Under the pieces are notes generated by a model. It did not search any database. It saw only the letters and a list, made by a program, of their open reading frames with translations, and was not told where the DNA came from. This document shows, one piece after another, positions 39,096 through 51,508 of a DNA stretch of 64,000 bases. The stretch lies in the NCBI GenBank assembly GCA_035578905.1, contig JAQJVL010000426.1, forward strand, positions 483,265 through 547,264. The letters are read 5' to 3'. Source of the stretch: Stictocephala bisonia. Lineage: Eukaryota > Arthropoda > Insecta > Hemiptera > Membracidae. A program made the translations under genes and the position numbers. How positions within the stretch are numbered: position 1 is the first letter of the stretch; each line of letters opens with the position of its first letter.

Positions 39096-39775
39096 TGTTT
39101 TTGAAATTTGTTAATGATGGAGTATCATATCATATGAGGGAGACAAAGGTAGTTGGACATTTGCCATCATTACTTGAAAATTACCAATCACGACGTTTCG
39201 ATTTGGTAAAACCCAAACCTTTTTCAAGTGCTAAAAACTAAATTACATCTACACAAACATGTTATAAAACTACGTTCTTAAACTAACAAACTTATCTGCT
39301 TTAATAATTATCTACATTTTTACCTAGATCCTAGAACCGTCCAATTTTTCTATCTACACCTATTATCTTGCTTTTTCTTACCAAAATGTAACCGCACACG
39401 TAAAGTGGTATTGACCCACCCGTACACGTAAAGTGGTATTGACCCACCCGTACACGTACAGTGGTATTGACCCAACCGTACACGTACAGTGGTATTGACC
39501 CACCCACCTGTACACGTACAGTAGTATTGACCCACCCGTACACGTACAGTGGTATTGACCCAACCGTACACGTACAGTGGTATTGACCCACCCACCTGTA
39601 CACGTACAGATGTATTGACCCACCCACCTGTACACGTACAGAGGTATTGACCCACCCACCCACCCATACACGTACTGTGGTATTGTATTAGTTAAACAAC
39701 AAAATCAACTTATACTAAATATAAAATGTTAACAGGGTTAAATTAATATAACCAATTAGGCGCTATCAAGGTCAC
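39096..39775 (+). repeat. Dispersed repeat, copy expanded by a minisatellite
   Basis: Same family and orientation as 9010-9335. Left arm 39096-39345 and right arm 39700-39775 flank inserted unrelated sequence that includes the minisatellite. Confidence 0.75.
39391..39685. repeat. Minisatellite, 27-36 bp unit
   Basis: Ten units built on GTACACGTACAGTGGTATTG plus ACCCACC, varying by added CCAC steps. All three minus-strand frames are open because neither unit nor its reverse contains stops; they are not genes. Confidence 0.93.
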
Positions 39776-40373
39776 GATATCAACAAAAAAATGTTAAAAC
39801 ACAATTAAAATTAATATTCAAATCAGACTGAAATAAGATTACATTAACTAATCATAAATATATGGTACCTGAAAAACACTATTAATTAAAAATAACATCA
39901 GAGAAATTAACAGCTGTATAAAAAGAGAAGCTCGTTTTATAAAATAAACTATAAGTAATGTAGCCTATAAATAATCTTTTAAAATTAGAGATACGACTTG
40001 TTAGCAAGTAGAGTTAATCAATTAGCCAATGTATTAGATTTAAAAAAATTAAACAAAATTCATACAAAATCACAAAATTTTAATTTGTACATTATTTTGA
40101 TTTAATTAAACAATCTTTTTGATTTTAAAACCAATATATTTATGAATATTCAATAGTAAATATGTTAACCACAATTAATTAGAGTAAAAATTTAAAAAAT
40201 ATCACTCAATCAAACATTTAACTATGATTTCAAAGTACTTTAAGAAAAATTAATTAATTCATTAAATCCAAACTAATATATCTTTTGACATAATTTATTC
40301 GTGATGTTTATTATATTTCTGAAGTAAACGGGAAGATGTCTACCAAATCGTGCAGGACTAACAACTTGGTATA
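39776..40373. other. AT-rich non-coding
   Basis: No gene recognised. Confidence 0.4.
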
Positions 40374-40892
40374 GTGACTCTTCTGTGTTTATCGTCTAAC
40401 TCTTCCTGACGTGTTCTCCATCTATGACAAGATCTAGCTTGCCGCCAGCAAGGACGGTTCCTGCATGACAACATGACGTAGTGACTCTTCTGTGTTTATC
40501 GTCAAACTCTTCCTAGCGTGTCCTCGAGCTACGACAAGATCTAGCTAACCGCCAGCAAGGACGGTTCCTGCATGACAACTTAACGTAGTAACTCTTCTTA
40601 GTTTATCGTCAAACTTTTCCTGACGTGTCCTGCTACGACAAGATCTAGCTTGCCGCCAGCAAGGACGGTTCCTGCATGACAACTTGACGTAGTGACTCTT
40701 CTGAGATTATCGTCAAACTCTTCCTGACGTGTCGTGCTACAAGATCTAGCTTTCCACTAGCAAGGACGGTTCCTGCATGACAACTTGACGTAGTGACTCT
40801 TCTGAGTTTATCGTCAAACTCTTCCTGACGTGTCCTGCTACGACAAGATCTAGCTTGCCGCCAGCAAGGACGGTTCCTGCATAACAACAAGA
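40374..40892. repeat. Tandem repeat, five units of 101-107 bp
   Basis: Units start at about 40374, 40481, 40588, 40691 and 40792 with TAGTGACTCTTCTG, and contain AAGATCTAGCTTGCCGCCAG and GGACGGTTCCTGCATGACAA. GC content is well above the flanks. Open frames on the minus strand follow the repeat. Confidence 0.93.
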
Positions 40893-42922
40893 CGGCCCAC
40901 ACTGATAAACTGGTCCAGGCTTGAATGTGTAATTCAATTAGACACAGGTCTCGGTCGCTCTTCAGTATTGAAATTAAGTTTGTTAAAACTCCTACTCAGG
41001 CTTCGTCGATTTCCCCTCTATTGAAAATTATAATATCCGCTACACAAACTTTGTTATATTAAATATTTCAATTCCTTATGTTTACTTTCTCCCATATGCG
41101 TTAGCGTAAGTAAAATTATTTTTTTTACAAGTTGGACTAAAAATCCATTTTAGGCTCCCCTGAACCCAAAAAAGTAATTTCTTGAAAAACAATGTTGGAT
41201 GTCTGTCCGCGTGTATGTGTGTGTATCTGCACTTCACTAGAGACCAAATGGATGGATCAATTTGTATGAAAATTGGTATGTAGGAGTATTTAGCCAATAT
41301 CTCCAGACTATTTTTTTCTCTTTTTTGAAATTTTAGTTTTTATGGGCAAAAAACGTACGAAATGGATTTTTCTTAAAAACGGCTCTAACGATGTTGATTA
41401 AATTTTCAGGGAAGATGTTAATTACAATTTAAACTATTTTAGTAAAAATTGTAGCCTTAATTAAGCTACTATTTATTTTTGATATGTTGAACAACTTAAA
41501 TGAGAGATTAAAATAAAAATTCTTCAATGATAAAAAGTTTCTTTATTTTTTTTTTTTATTAACTTCAACAAAATAAAATTGGATTTCTTATATAAATAAT
41601 AATAAAAACGAAAATAAAGTATCTTTCTTTAGTAGATTAAAGGAACACAAATAAATTAAAATAAATTAAATCAAATATCTTCAGACCATAACCTTTTTAT
41701 TAGGCCAACTGTATCAATAAATCTCTTTAAATTCTCAATTTCAAAAATTTACTTAAATTGAAGATTTTCCTTAAATTGACAAATATTGCAAAATTGCCTC
41801 AAAATTCTTAATTTGAAAAATTGAAATATTGAAAACTGAAAAATTGAAATTGCCTCCGGGAGATGTAGCTGTCCTGGAGGTTTAACCCAAAACGTGACCA
41901 CAAACAAAGCGCGACATACGCTCACACACTCACTAGCGACAAGGAAAAATTGCCGATCCGGAAAACAAGACTCCGAACGGTTAAAATCGCCGTGAAGAAC
42001 AAACGTGGTCACTCGCCAAAAGATTACTTAAAACTGCTCGAACGCCCGCAAACCTTCCACCAACGGACTTACCCCCTCCTTACTCTAGAAGCTAAATCAA
42101 CCAATAAGAACCCTCTAAACCAGGACAACCGAACAGGTAAGGCTCACCAAACATGTTGACTTCAGAAAACATGTCGCATGAAATTGACAGGAAATTAACA
42201 ACGTGAATATACTGGTTATTTAGCTAATTTAAATGGGAAAAAACTACTTTTTTATTTGAAAGGGGAAGATTCTGAATTTTTCTCAAAACTTGGAGAATTT
42301 ATATTGAAAACTTTTGGTAAAAGAACCAAACACCTAAATCTCTCAGTTCTTACAATATTTAACATTTTCTAGACACAATTCTCTAAAATCATTATAATGA
42401 GACAATTAACAATTGTTACAAAATGCATGTCTATAACTTGACTAGTTTTTTAGATACACCAATAAAACATATTTGGGAATCAAACTGGTAATTTTTAAAG
42501 TTTTGTTTTTTGTAGTGTTTAATATGGGGGAATGTTTGTACTAATTCTTTTGAACCATTTATTTTAACTTATTTTACTTATCAACGGTAGTATAACTTTT
42601 AAAAGTAACTTTTCAAAAATGGCTTGGTTAGTACATTTTGTATAGTAAAAATGGCTTGTTTGGTAAATTTACACTCGTAAATATTGGAATCTAAATGTAC
42701 AATTTATGGACTGAACTGTTACATTTTGTCTGATATTTTATCTTGAACATTAAATACTCAATCTAAAAATTGCAATGCTTTTATGTATGTACATAATATA
42801 TAATAATGAAGATCAAATTTAAGGATTAAAAGAATTGATGTAGAAATGTAGAAATTAAAAACTGTAGAAACAGAGAGAGAGTCTAATTTCAAAGGATAAT
42901 TATTTTTATTATTATTATTACA
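40893..42922. other. Non-coding, includes a GC-richer patch
   Basis: Holds the dispersed repeat at 41201-41460. At 41850-42160 a GC-richer patch has open frames on both strands without family resemblance. A piece at 42415-42465 (ATGCATGTCTATAACTTGAC then TAGTTTTTTAG) matches the end of the 46.4-kb repeat copy, so the 41.2-kb copy may be split by about 900 bp. Confidence 0.45.
41201..41460 (+). repeat. Dispersed repeat with GTCTGTCCGCGTGTATGTG head, copy 1
   Basis: Shares with 46417-46700, same orientation, the G/T-rich head, TTTAGCCAATATCTCCA, ATGGGCAAAAA and CTCTAACGA blocks. Similar 'GTCTGTCTG ... ATGGATCGATTTTTATGAAA' heads occur in many insect non-autonomous elements; the class is not decided. 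Confidence 0.65.
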
Positions 42923-43358
42923 TATGAGACGCCGACACAACGTTGTTGGTATTTTAAGGTGAATATGAATGGTTATATGAGTGTAGGATGAGTGTAGTCT
43001 GGTTACTAACTGAGTTCAACTGTTCCTCAGAAAGGGCAATTTATTAATAGCCCAACAGCCAGGGCAACTAAGGGACCTACAGCTTTACGTGGAATCCGAA
43101 CCACGTAGTTGCTGGTCTGATTTTCAGCTAATTGACAAGCCTGATACTCAGTTATCGCCCCCACACAACATCCGCACAATGATTACCACCCAACATGGAC
43201 ACCCCAGACTTCTCTAGTAGTGTCCACACCGATAACAACCATCAAGCGGACGCCATGTCGGTATTAAGAGAACCGAGCATCCAACCTATCGCCTACAATC
43301 TCCCAAACACTTTGTCCCCATGTAGCTGGGTTACAGCACTGCGCCACCAGTGCCGACT
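42923..43358 (-). repeat. tRNA-like SINE family, full-length reference copy (436 bp)
   Basis: On the minus strand it begins with a head containing TGGCGCAGTGCTGTAACC (43346-43329), which resembles a pol III A box. About 230 bp later it has GGTTCGGATTCC (43102-43091), resembling a B box. It ends next to a (TAA)n run at 42902-42920, a typical SINE tail. A-to-B spacing is far larger than in a tRNA, so the promoter reading is tentative. Other copies: 8835, 12192, 12640, 14920, 19211 and 30746. Confidence 0.65.
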
Positions 43359-43829
43359 ATTAATTTTATTAAATTTTTATTAATTTAACCGAACATTAAT
43401 TTTCTATTAATTACCATAATAGAAAATTAACCAAGAGACTTTGCTTCTCTACAGGGTAGATCACTACGCTTGCTTACCCTTCCTTCCGTGGTTATCTCTA
43501 AACTATCACATTGATACAAAAACTCAGCGAGTCCCCGTTGTCCTAGACATCAAAGTTTTACTTGATTACTTGATTTTGGTATTTTGAGGTGTAAAGAGCT
43601 TTTTACCTTAAAATACCATCGACCTACATTTTCTTTTTCAGAAATGAAACACTTTATTACAGTAAAGAATAATCACAGCCTTGTATGTATATTAACAAAA
43701 TATTGGGTGGATTATTTAGTTTTATAAATATTAATTAGACATTACTTAATATATCTTTCTGAATTACTCGTTTAGTTACTTATATATTTATTTTATTTTT
43801 TATTTTTATTTTATTTATTTTTATTTAAT
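43359..43829. other. AT-rich non-coding
   Basis: No gene. Ends in a T/A-rich low-complexity run at 43780-43829. Confidence 0.45.
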
Positions 43830-43912
43830 GGTTAGATGTAAGAGAGGACTATGTAGTCCTAACCTCACCATTTGTACATATTTACAATAAAGCCAATTTT
43901 CATTTCATTACA
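43830..43912 (+). mobile_element. LINE 3' tail fragment
   Basis: Carries the AGGACTATGTAGTCCT hairpin, an AATAAAGCCA block and the start of a TTCATTTCATT tail seen in the 25.9-28.6 kb LINE. Only the last 80 bp are present. Confidence 0.75.
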
Positions 43913-45590
43913 TTTTTCTTTTTCTCTTACGCTCATTTGTAACAATGTACTGAAATTATTGTTTACTCTAATACGTATTTTGCTAGTCAGGTTAATAGAA
44001 AGAAAGGTGCGCCCCTATCCACCCCTCACCCAAATTTTAAGCAAACATATATTGGGGAGAAAATAATTTACTAGCCAGCTACCCTTGACCAGCTGGTAAT
44101 TTATACTTATAGAACAGGAAACAATTTCCTCTCAGGCTTGCAATGGTAGAAATATTATACTGTATTGGGGATACAGCAACATTTAGCTTTTATATGAAAC
44201 TAAATTTTTAGGATATGGTATTTTTCTATGGGGTTTTACGACGTGGAATAACTTTTTAACATTTTGACTTCCAGAAATGGGCAATACCAATAATGGCAGA
44301 CGTGGGGACGAACATCTTGTCGACCACCTTTTAAGCCCCATATTATTTTTAATTTATCATCAATTCAAATTCTTGAAACTATATGTTATTACACATTTAG
44401 GCCTAAAATTCAAATTGAAATAGATATACACTCATACAACACGAGATAAAGACACCATCACATACAGACTTCTCACAGACTCGAATTGTCGGCCAATCTT
44501 CCACTGAACTTTGACCCTAAATTATTTAACATTTTACCTAACCACATGAAAATATATACTTATCCAAACAGATTTTAAAAAGTACTTAAAATATTCTTTG
44601 TACAAAGGGCTTGTTACTCTATAAATTATCTTATTTAGTAATGTATTAAACTATAGATAATACTTAATAAAAAATAAGTACATTTATTTTAAATTAGTAT
44701 TTAACATATTTTGTAGCATAATTTGCAGTTGTTTAACATAACATTTATAAGAGTTCTTTAAATAATTCAGACCATTTCAGTAGACTATTGTTATACAATT
44801 TGTAGTTATAATCGTCCGTTACAGTAAGTAGTTTTGAATATAAATCGTTTTAATCGAAGTTCAACAACTGCCAGTGAGTTTTCTTTGTTTTAGATGTGTG
44901 CACGCACGTAGTTCTCCATGAGATAAATAACATTTTATCATACAATTTCATGTATTCAAGATGGTATAAGCAAGATGTATTTAAATCATTAAACAGCACA
45001 CAAAATGCATTTGCATGATTTGTATTGAACTGAATTACACAAAGTTGTTTTTAATTATTCATGTCTCCTTATATTGTATAAATACACTTTTCCAATAAGA
45101 AGAGAGGGAACACTTGGTCACAAACTGTTTCATAACACAATTCAATTCTAACCTACAAGTGGGGCAACGTAAATCATTAAAGGACAAATTAATGAAAGAC
45201 CAGTGCTCCCAGTAAATCAAAAGGGGGCTATTAGCTGTGACAAAATAATGGGACCAGATCAACTGCAGAGGCTTTGAAGAAAGAATTATTCGCGGAATCC
45301 CGCTTGTGTGTAAACTAAGCGTTGAATAATGCAGAGCATATTACAATGTGGAGCAACGCCGGCACGCTGGGACACAAGTAGGGCTGGAGACCTTGTCACA
45401 ATGGACACTGGACCTCTTCTGGGAATCTGCGACTGGACATTTTACTTTCAGAGACGTATATCTCGATTGAAAGACAAGAGACGTTCCGACAGTCGAGTTC
45501 TACGCCGGTGTGTTTTTTTATAGACGCTACCTTCACTCGCATCTGTTGTTTGAAAGTTATTTATTAGCATTGAATTGTTCATGATAGATA
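43913..45590. other. AT-rich non-coding
   Basis: No gene recognised; frames at 45059-45262 and 45329-45523 have no family resemblance. Confidence 0.4.
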
Positions 45591-46130
45591 ATAATATTTG
45601 GAGATTTCCAATGTTTCAAGTGTTTAGGAAACAAACACAACGTTTCGACATGTATACCAAACTCCTGTCGTCTTCAGGTGTACTTACTGACTTAGCCTTC
45701 ATCTAAATCTATTTTTCCCCCTTCATTTTTGCCTTAACCCATTCTAATTCAAGAAAAGACTTAACACTAGATGTTTAGACAGTACGGATTACTGTTGTGA
45801 AAGTCCAATGTTCCTAAAAATATAAAAAAAACTATCACACATAACAAAATTATACAAAATATAAAACACAATCTGAAATACAAAAGAAATGCAAAATATG
45901 AAAAAGTTCAACAAAACACAAAGCAGGTTGTTAAATAGACAAGGTATTCAACTTATCTAACCAGCTTCCAATTCCACTGAGGCGGGGGAAGGCGTCCTCG
46001 CACCACTACACTCACGAGATCAACTCTCCACGACCGTCAAATACCAACTAACTGTGGAGTTTGTTATACTTGTCAACACGTTGTGTTTGTTTCCGAAACA
46101 CTTGAAGCATTGGAAATATCCAAATATTAT
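45591..46130. mobile_element. 540-bp MITE or foldback element
   Basis: About 60-bp terminal inverted repeats, 45591-45650 and 46072-46130, beginning ATAATATTTGGA and containing TTTCCAATG and GGAAACAAACACAACG. They match at about 90% by eye. The interior (45660-46065) is non-coding. The target duplication is unclear. Confidence 0.75.
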
Positions 46131-46416
46131 CCCTTCACATATTTTGAGCCAAAAAAATTAATTTTAGCTGTCACAATACGCATACAATACATAACCATTT
46201 TTTTTAATAAAATATATTTTTGTTCTTGATTTGTGAATATTGATTACTTTAACCAAGTCTCCAATTTTTACCAGTGATGTAGTTGAATTTGTTTATGCAC
46301 CTTAAAAACCCTTAGGAATTTATTAATTTCCTGTGATTTTATAATGATTAGAACTAGATGTAATATTTTCATTATAAAATATTATAATTTTTTTATTTTC
46401 TCCCATATTCTGGTGT

Positions 46417-46700
46417 CTGTCTGTACGTGTGTATGTCTGCGTGTATGTGCAGTTCACTGGAGACTAAACGGATGGATCGATTTTTATGAAATTCGGTATG
46501 TAGGTATATTTAGCCAATATCTCCAAATATTTTTTCAATTTTTTGAAATTTTAAAATTTTTTTTATGGGCAAAAACATACAAAAATGGTATTTTCTCAAA
46601 ATCGCCTCTAACGACTTTAATTAAATTTTTAGAAAAGTTGTTAATTACAAATGAATTTAAATTAGTAAAACGGCATGTCTCTATTTGACTAGTTTTTGAG
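46417..46700 (+). repeat. Dispersed repeat with GTCTGTACGTGTGTATG head, copy 2
   Basis: Partner of 41201-41460. A second partial of the CTAACGATGTTTATTAAATT block follows at 46760-46815. Confidence 0.65.
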
Positions 46701-49700
46701 TTATAACATAAATTTACGGGCTAAAACATTTTAAAATGCAATGAATTCAATCTTTATTCTAACGATGTTTATTAAATTTTCAGTAAAAATGCAATATACA
46801 ATTTAAAATGTTTTACTTACCACCCCACTAAGTCGGGGCAGGAGACCGAAGGCCGGAAGCCACAATTAAAGTTGTTGCACGTTATTTACATAAAATCTGG
46901 CTATGTCATTAATTGAACAGCTGTTTTTGAAGATTATTTTTTCCATACTTATATTTAAATAAAAGACGAGTTTCGTTTGTAAATTCCTTAGAAACGTAAT
47001 TAATTGAACATCTGTTTTTACATAGATGTGTTTAGACATCCTTTAATTTTCATTTTTTAAACAATCTGACATAACAAATGGAAAGTTTGTGTCAGTTACA
47101 TGGGACCATATATTAGTTTTAAAATACTTGAAATATTAATGAAATGAACACTACTCCAAGAAGGTGTGTAGTGGCATTTTCATATTCAGTAACCTAGCTT
47201 ACACTGTTACACAATATTATGGTCTCATATATCTATTTTTAGCATATACTGTACCAGTATGGGTAGGTGAGAACAAAAGGAAAATGTTCTTATTTAAACT
47301 TAAAAATAAAGATGTGAGTGTTATTTGTTTTCTTTAAAAAATCACTAATCTTGTAAACTATTGACTTTTCCTCCAATATACGAGTATACATTTAAAACCC
47401 TTACTTTTCCAAGTTACTTTGTATTTGACACACCCAGTAACTATTCATAAAACGTTCGATTAAATCACTCTATCACAATACCAAAACACTGATCTTCAAT
47501 TTTATACACCCCACTTGGATTAACACTTTTTAACTCCCTTTCACTTTCTTTGAAAGTCGAAACTAACCACGTAACGTTTAGAAAACATCTAAAGTACCTG
47601 CTGCTTGTCCTTTCTTGCTAAAGCATTCAGGAGTTCCAGGCTGGCCATCCCTGCTAATAGGGTACTGATTTAAAAATATTAGATAGCTTCGAGGTTAATT
47701 TTATGATTTAGACTAGTTTTTATGTTTCTCATATCGTTGTGATCATTAAGTTATATGAACTAGCTAATGCATTTATGAGATGACAGTTTACATTTATGAA
47801 CGGCCTGAATGCATGTTTATCTATTCTAATACTTTGTTTTTAATTTTGGAAAAAATTTATAAAAGTGCTCCTTGACAGCCTCTGCCTATAAAAAAGAAAG
47901 ATTATTGATCCTCTGCAAGTAGGACAACTTGGTGTATTTTAGTTCAAAAATTTTCAGTAATACAGTTTTCAAGATCTTAGGAACATATAATTTAAAAAAT
48001 TCAACCTATGATATTACTGGAGGTCAAACTTTGCAATTTTTTTAGGTTATGAAAGTAACAGACACTGTTTTAATTGTTTTAATGCAGATGTGGTAAAACA
48101 ATTAAAACAATTCTTTCATTATATCTTCCAAATATTTCTTAAACATTTACGTATTTTGGAATACGTATATTATAACTGGCCCAGCTAAATAAATCTTACT
48201 GAGCCCTACCACACACCCAACGTACACTTTGATTTTGATAAATTATATTCAGCTGTGCAGATTTTTTGCCCAGATTTGCAACACAAAGCACAATTTACAT
48301 GATTCATCATGTATTTTTATACGTATATTTTTTTATTCATGGTCAGACTAAAATTATTAATAAAGTGCAAGTTAAATACGCAAATCAGATTATTAGGTTT
48401 GTTAACATCTACCAGAATGAAACATCTAATATTCCATTAAGTTCCCAACATTTTAAAATGAAATAGTACTAATGGATGAATAATGAAAATCAAAATACTC
48501 AAAGTTCGATTTAATAAATAAACAAACTTTATTGATATATTATTAAATATTTCGGTAGTAATTGTTCAAGATAACCTTAAAAAATACACTAACATGTTTG
48601 GTTTCTTTAGTTTGTTAATTAATATATTGTAATTTACAACATCTACATAAGTTATTTCTACATAAATAAAAAGAAATTATTTTTACATGAGTTTATTTGT
48701 ACAGGTCCATTTGAGAAAACAGTCTCCAATTAGTTTCTTATTAAAGTTAGCAATAAATGTATACATATCTATAATATTAAAAGGAACACTCATATTCTTG
48801 GAAAAGAAATTACAATTAAGCTATTTATAATATAATTACATATTCAAATAGTATATTACATTAGTTATACATAACCCATTGTAGCTTAAAGTTTAGATGT
48901 TGCATTTGATAAATGAGAAATATTGAGTAAAATAAATTGTAGTATATAAGTATAACAAACAACCACTTATCCAACATACCACTAACAACCTAATCATTTG
49001 AAGAAAGAGTAATTGTTTGTACTATCAATTTCTAACATACCTCATTATCACTTATTTTTTAATGAATAAAATATTTATCCAATTAATTCTAACTAATATC
49101 AGCTCACTGATATTCATTAAACTTTTTAATATTTTTGTTTTCATCTAAATTTTAACTGAGAATTATAATCATTAGTTTTTAACATTATGGCTTACAAACA
49201 AATATTTACACCTACAAAACATTCAAAGGCAAGAGGTAAAACTAAAATAAGTTATATTAAAATATTTTTCATAGATAGAACTGTATAAATATGGTACTTA
49301 AATCAATCTTTAATATTAGTCTGGGAATAATGTAATAAAGCCACCCGTTTTTTTAAAGACATAAACAGATACAGTAAGAAAACATGGCAAGATATTAAAA
49401 ACATTGATACAACAACAATCTATCAATTTGCTGCTAATCGGTGTTTATGAATCAATCGAAAGAATGGTTCTAAAAATAGTAGTACATTTTTACAAATACA
49501 GTAATGTTAAAAGTGTATCAATAAAAAAAAGGATAAAGATTCAAAATTTGGTATGAATATTGACTAAAGAAATTTAATAGTACATGCATTTGACAGCTTA
49601 TTATTGTGTTTCTCCTTATTATAATATTCTATAACCAGGGGAAACATAATTATTGGTCTGTAGTTATCAAAACTTCTTGTGCTCCTTTTTACCACAAAAT

Positions 49701-49773
49701 GCTTTGTAATATAAGTTTGAATAAAGGGGAAATAAGGGAAGGAAAGAACATATCGTGGAGATAATGAAACAGA
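46701..49773. other. AT-rich, includes probable 3' UTR of the Wnt gene
   Basis: No separate gene. On the minus strand an AATAAA at about 48536-48531 could end a 1.2-kb Wnt 3' UTR; other AT-rich candidates exist, so the end is not fixed. Confidence 0.35.
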
Positions 49774-49925
49774 TTATTTACAAGTATATTGTTCAGTTCT
49801 TTCACTGCACTTGTCACATTTTACGTAGCAGCACCAATGGAACTTGCAACGACACTGAGTCACTTCTGTGTACTGGTGGGTATTGTAGCCTCTGCCACAG
49901 CACATCAAATCACAACCGTCTGTAC
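49774..49925 (-). CDS. Wnt7: Wnt7-like gene, last coding exon
   Basis: Encodes the final 49 residues and TAA stop (49776-49774). The acceptor is TTGTTGTAG before GT, and the first two bases complete the glycine codon split from the previous exon. It contains the C-terminal cysteine-rich domain: [15 protein letters not shown], a [11 protein letters not shown] block and CSERTE before the terminal CK. These form the disulphide-bonded finger of secreted Wnt ligands that grips Frizzled. The NTHQYT and CSERTE blocks are what place it with Wnt7 rather than Wnt2, Wnt5 or Wnt1. It is too short to stand out as an open frame and was read from the reverse complement. Confidence 0.93.
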
Positions 49926-51174
49926 CTACAACAAATGTGTTAACTATAACAAAATTATCAAGAACGGTTAAGGAAGATTACAATGCTGTCAGCTCCTATG
50001 GCTTGATAACACATTTTTATAGAATAAATTTTGTACAATAACAAGAGATATTTTTAAATCTAGGAATAACCAATTATCAAAGAAAAAAACTATTTCTTTT
50101 TAGTAGATCAGTGGCTGATTTTCAATTTGGAGTGCAAAAAGGGTCAAATTTACCGAAAGTTGTATTCCAACCCGGAACATATACAAACCCGAACTAGCCA
50201 GATAGTTTAGATGGTAAAATAATAATATACTTTTCAATTACATACTTAAAGGATACAATCACATTTAGTTTCCAATTGTGAAAATTTGATCGGGGTGCAC
50301 TATAAATTTCGGTGTGAAATTACATTTACTAGTGAACAATGTATTTCAGTTGAATAATGTAATATGTATGATAAATAATACTAAAATTGAATCGATTGTT
50401 AAATGTACATTACATTTAAAACTCCTTATTGACAAAATTATATGAATGTTCATGTATATTTGTAAATACTGAGTAAATGAGGAATAAGGCAATAAAATAA
50501 TCTGTAATGAGTGATGGAATAATGGATAGTAATAACTTTGTATTTAGATACAAAGATTATTTATTACATTAATAAATTTACAATATTTAGTTGTTTTTTA
50601 ATTTGGAATTATTTTGTTTTTGACGGATTTATAGGTTAAGTATAATTAAGAAATGTAACCAATAACAAGGCTTTAGTTCCTTAGAGGGTATATATTTTAC
50701 TTAAAAGAATAATATTGTAGGAGCTTATCAGCTTTTATTACAAGTTAAAGAGTAACTGTTAAGTTTACACTTCGTTTAATCCAATAATTTTGTAAAAACA
50801 TTAAAGCTTTGGTTTTTATTTTTATTATTTGTTTAGAATCAATACTAAATCGGTATGAATACTTAATAGATCTATTAATAATTTAACTATGCATGTTTTA
50901 AGATTCTAATCACGACCACTACCGTGACTTTGGACTTATATTTTATTTGTTCCAGGTTGTATAACAATTTTTCATGTAATCAAATATTTAAGAAAATATA
51001 CAAATTATTTTCATAGTTTGTACAAATATTTTCTGCAATGTTACTAAATTAAATAAAGTCAGTTGCAAATTCTAAAGAAATGCGAATTGTACTATTTGGT
51101 ACATGTAGTTATGTTCAAATTAATAATATTATAAATTTCTTTATCAATATTACTCGGGGTTTAGATATACTTAC
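49926..51174 (-). other. Wnt7-like intron (1.25 kb)
   Basis: GTAAGT donor next to 51175 and TAG acceptor at 49926. AT-rich, no gene inside. Confidence 0.85.
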
Positions 51175-51508
51175 CTCGAGACGTGCGGTTGCAAAGACGT
51201 CCTACGGTGCCCAGAGATCCAGCAGCCAAGTCCTTCTCACAGTAGTTGGGGGAAGGCTCCAAGAACACCAGGTCCGAGCGTTTGGGAGGAACACCGCCTC
51301 CAGACGCTGCCCCCCGACTCCTCCGCACCGACAATATCAGCCCTCGAGGTGTCGGCAGTGCTACCACCGTCCGCGCCCTTCGGTACTTCTGCATCAAGTG
51401 GTCTCCAACCACTCTGAAAGGTGGGAGGGTTTTCCAGCACGTCTTCATCGTGCAACTTCCAGACACACCGTGACACTTGCATTCTGTCACTAGACTCTGC
51501 CGTACTGC
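51175..51508 (-). CDS. Wnt7: Wnt7-like gene, third visible exon
   Basis: 334 bp, entered in phase 0 after TGTTTCAG and left after the first base of a glycine codon at a GTAAGT donor. It includes CKCHGVSGSC, whose serine is the Porcupine palmitoleoylation site needed for Wnt secretion and Frizzled binding, then CWKTLPPFR, and YCEKD and GRLCNRTS with an N-glycosylation sequon. A linker of about 15 residues rich in Arg, Gly, Ser and Ala (RRSRGAASGGG) replaces the less basic linker of vertebrate Wnt7. GC content is far above the flanking introns. Confidence 0.94.

Noticed and set aside
39331..39671. Three overlapping minus-strand frames of 97-110 codons
   Set aside because: All arise from the same minisatellite without stops in any frame.
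41749..42159. Opposed frames of 69-87 codons in a GC-richer patch
   Set aside because: No recognisable family, splice context or codon signal; may be part of an unidentified repeat.
51246..51493. Plus-strand frames across the Wnt exon
   Set aside because: Antisense shadows of the real minus-strand exon at 51175-51508.
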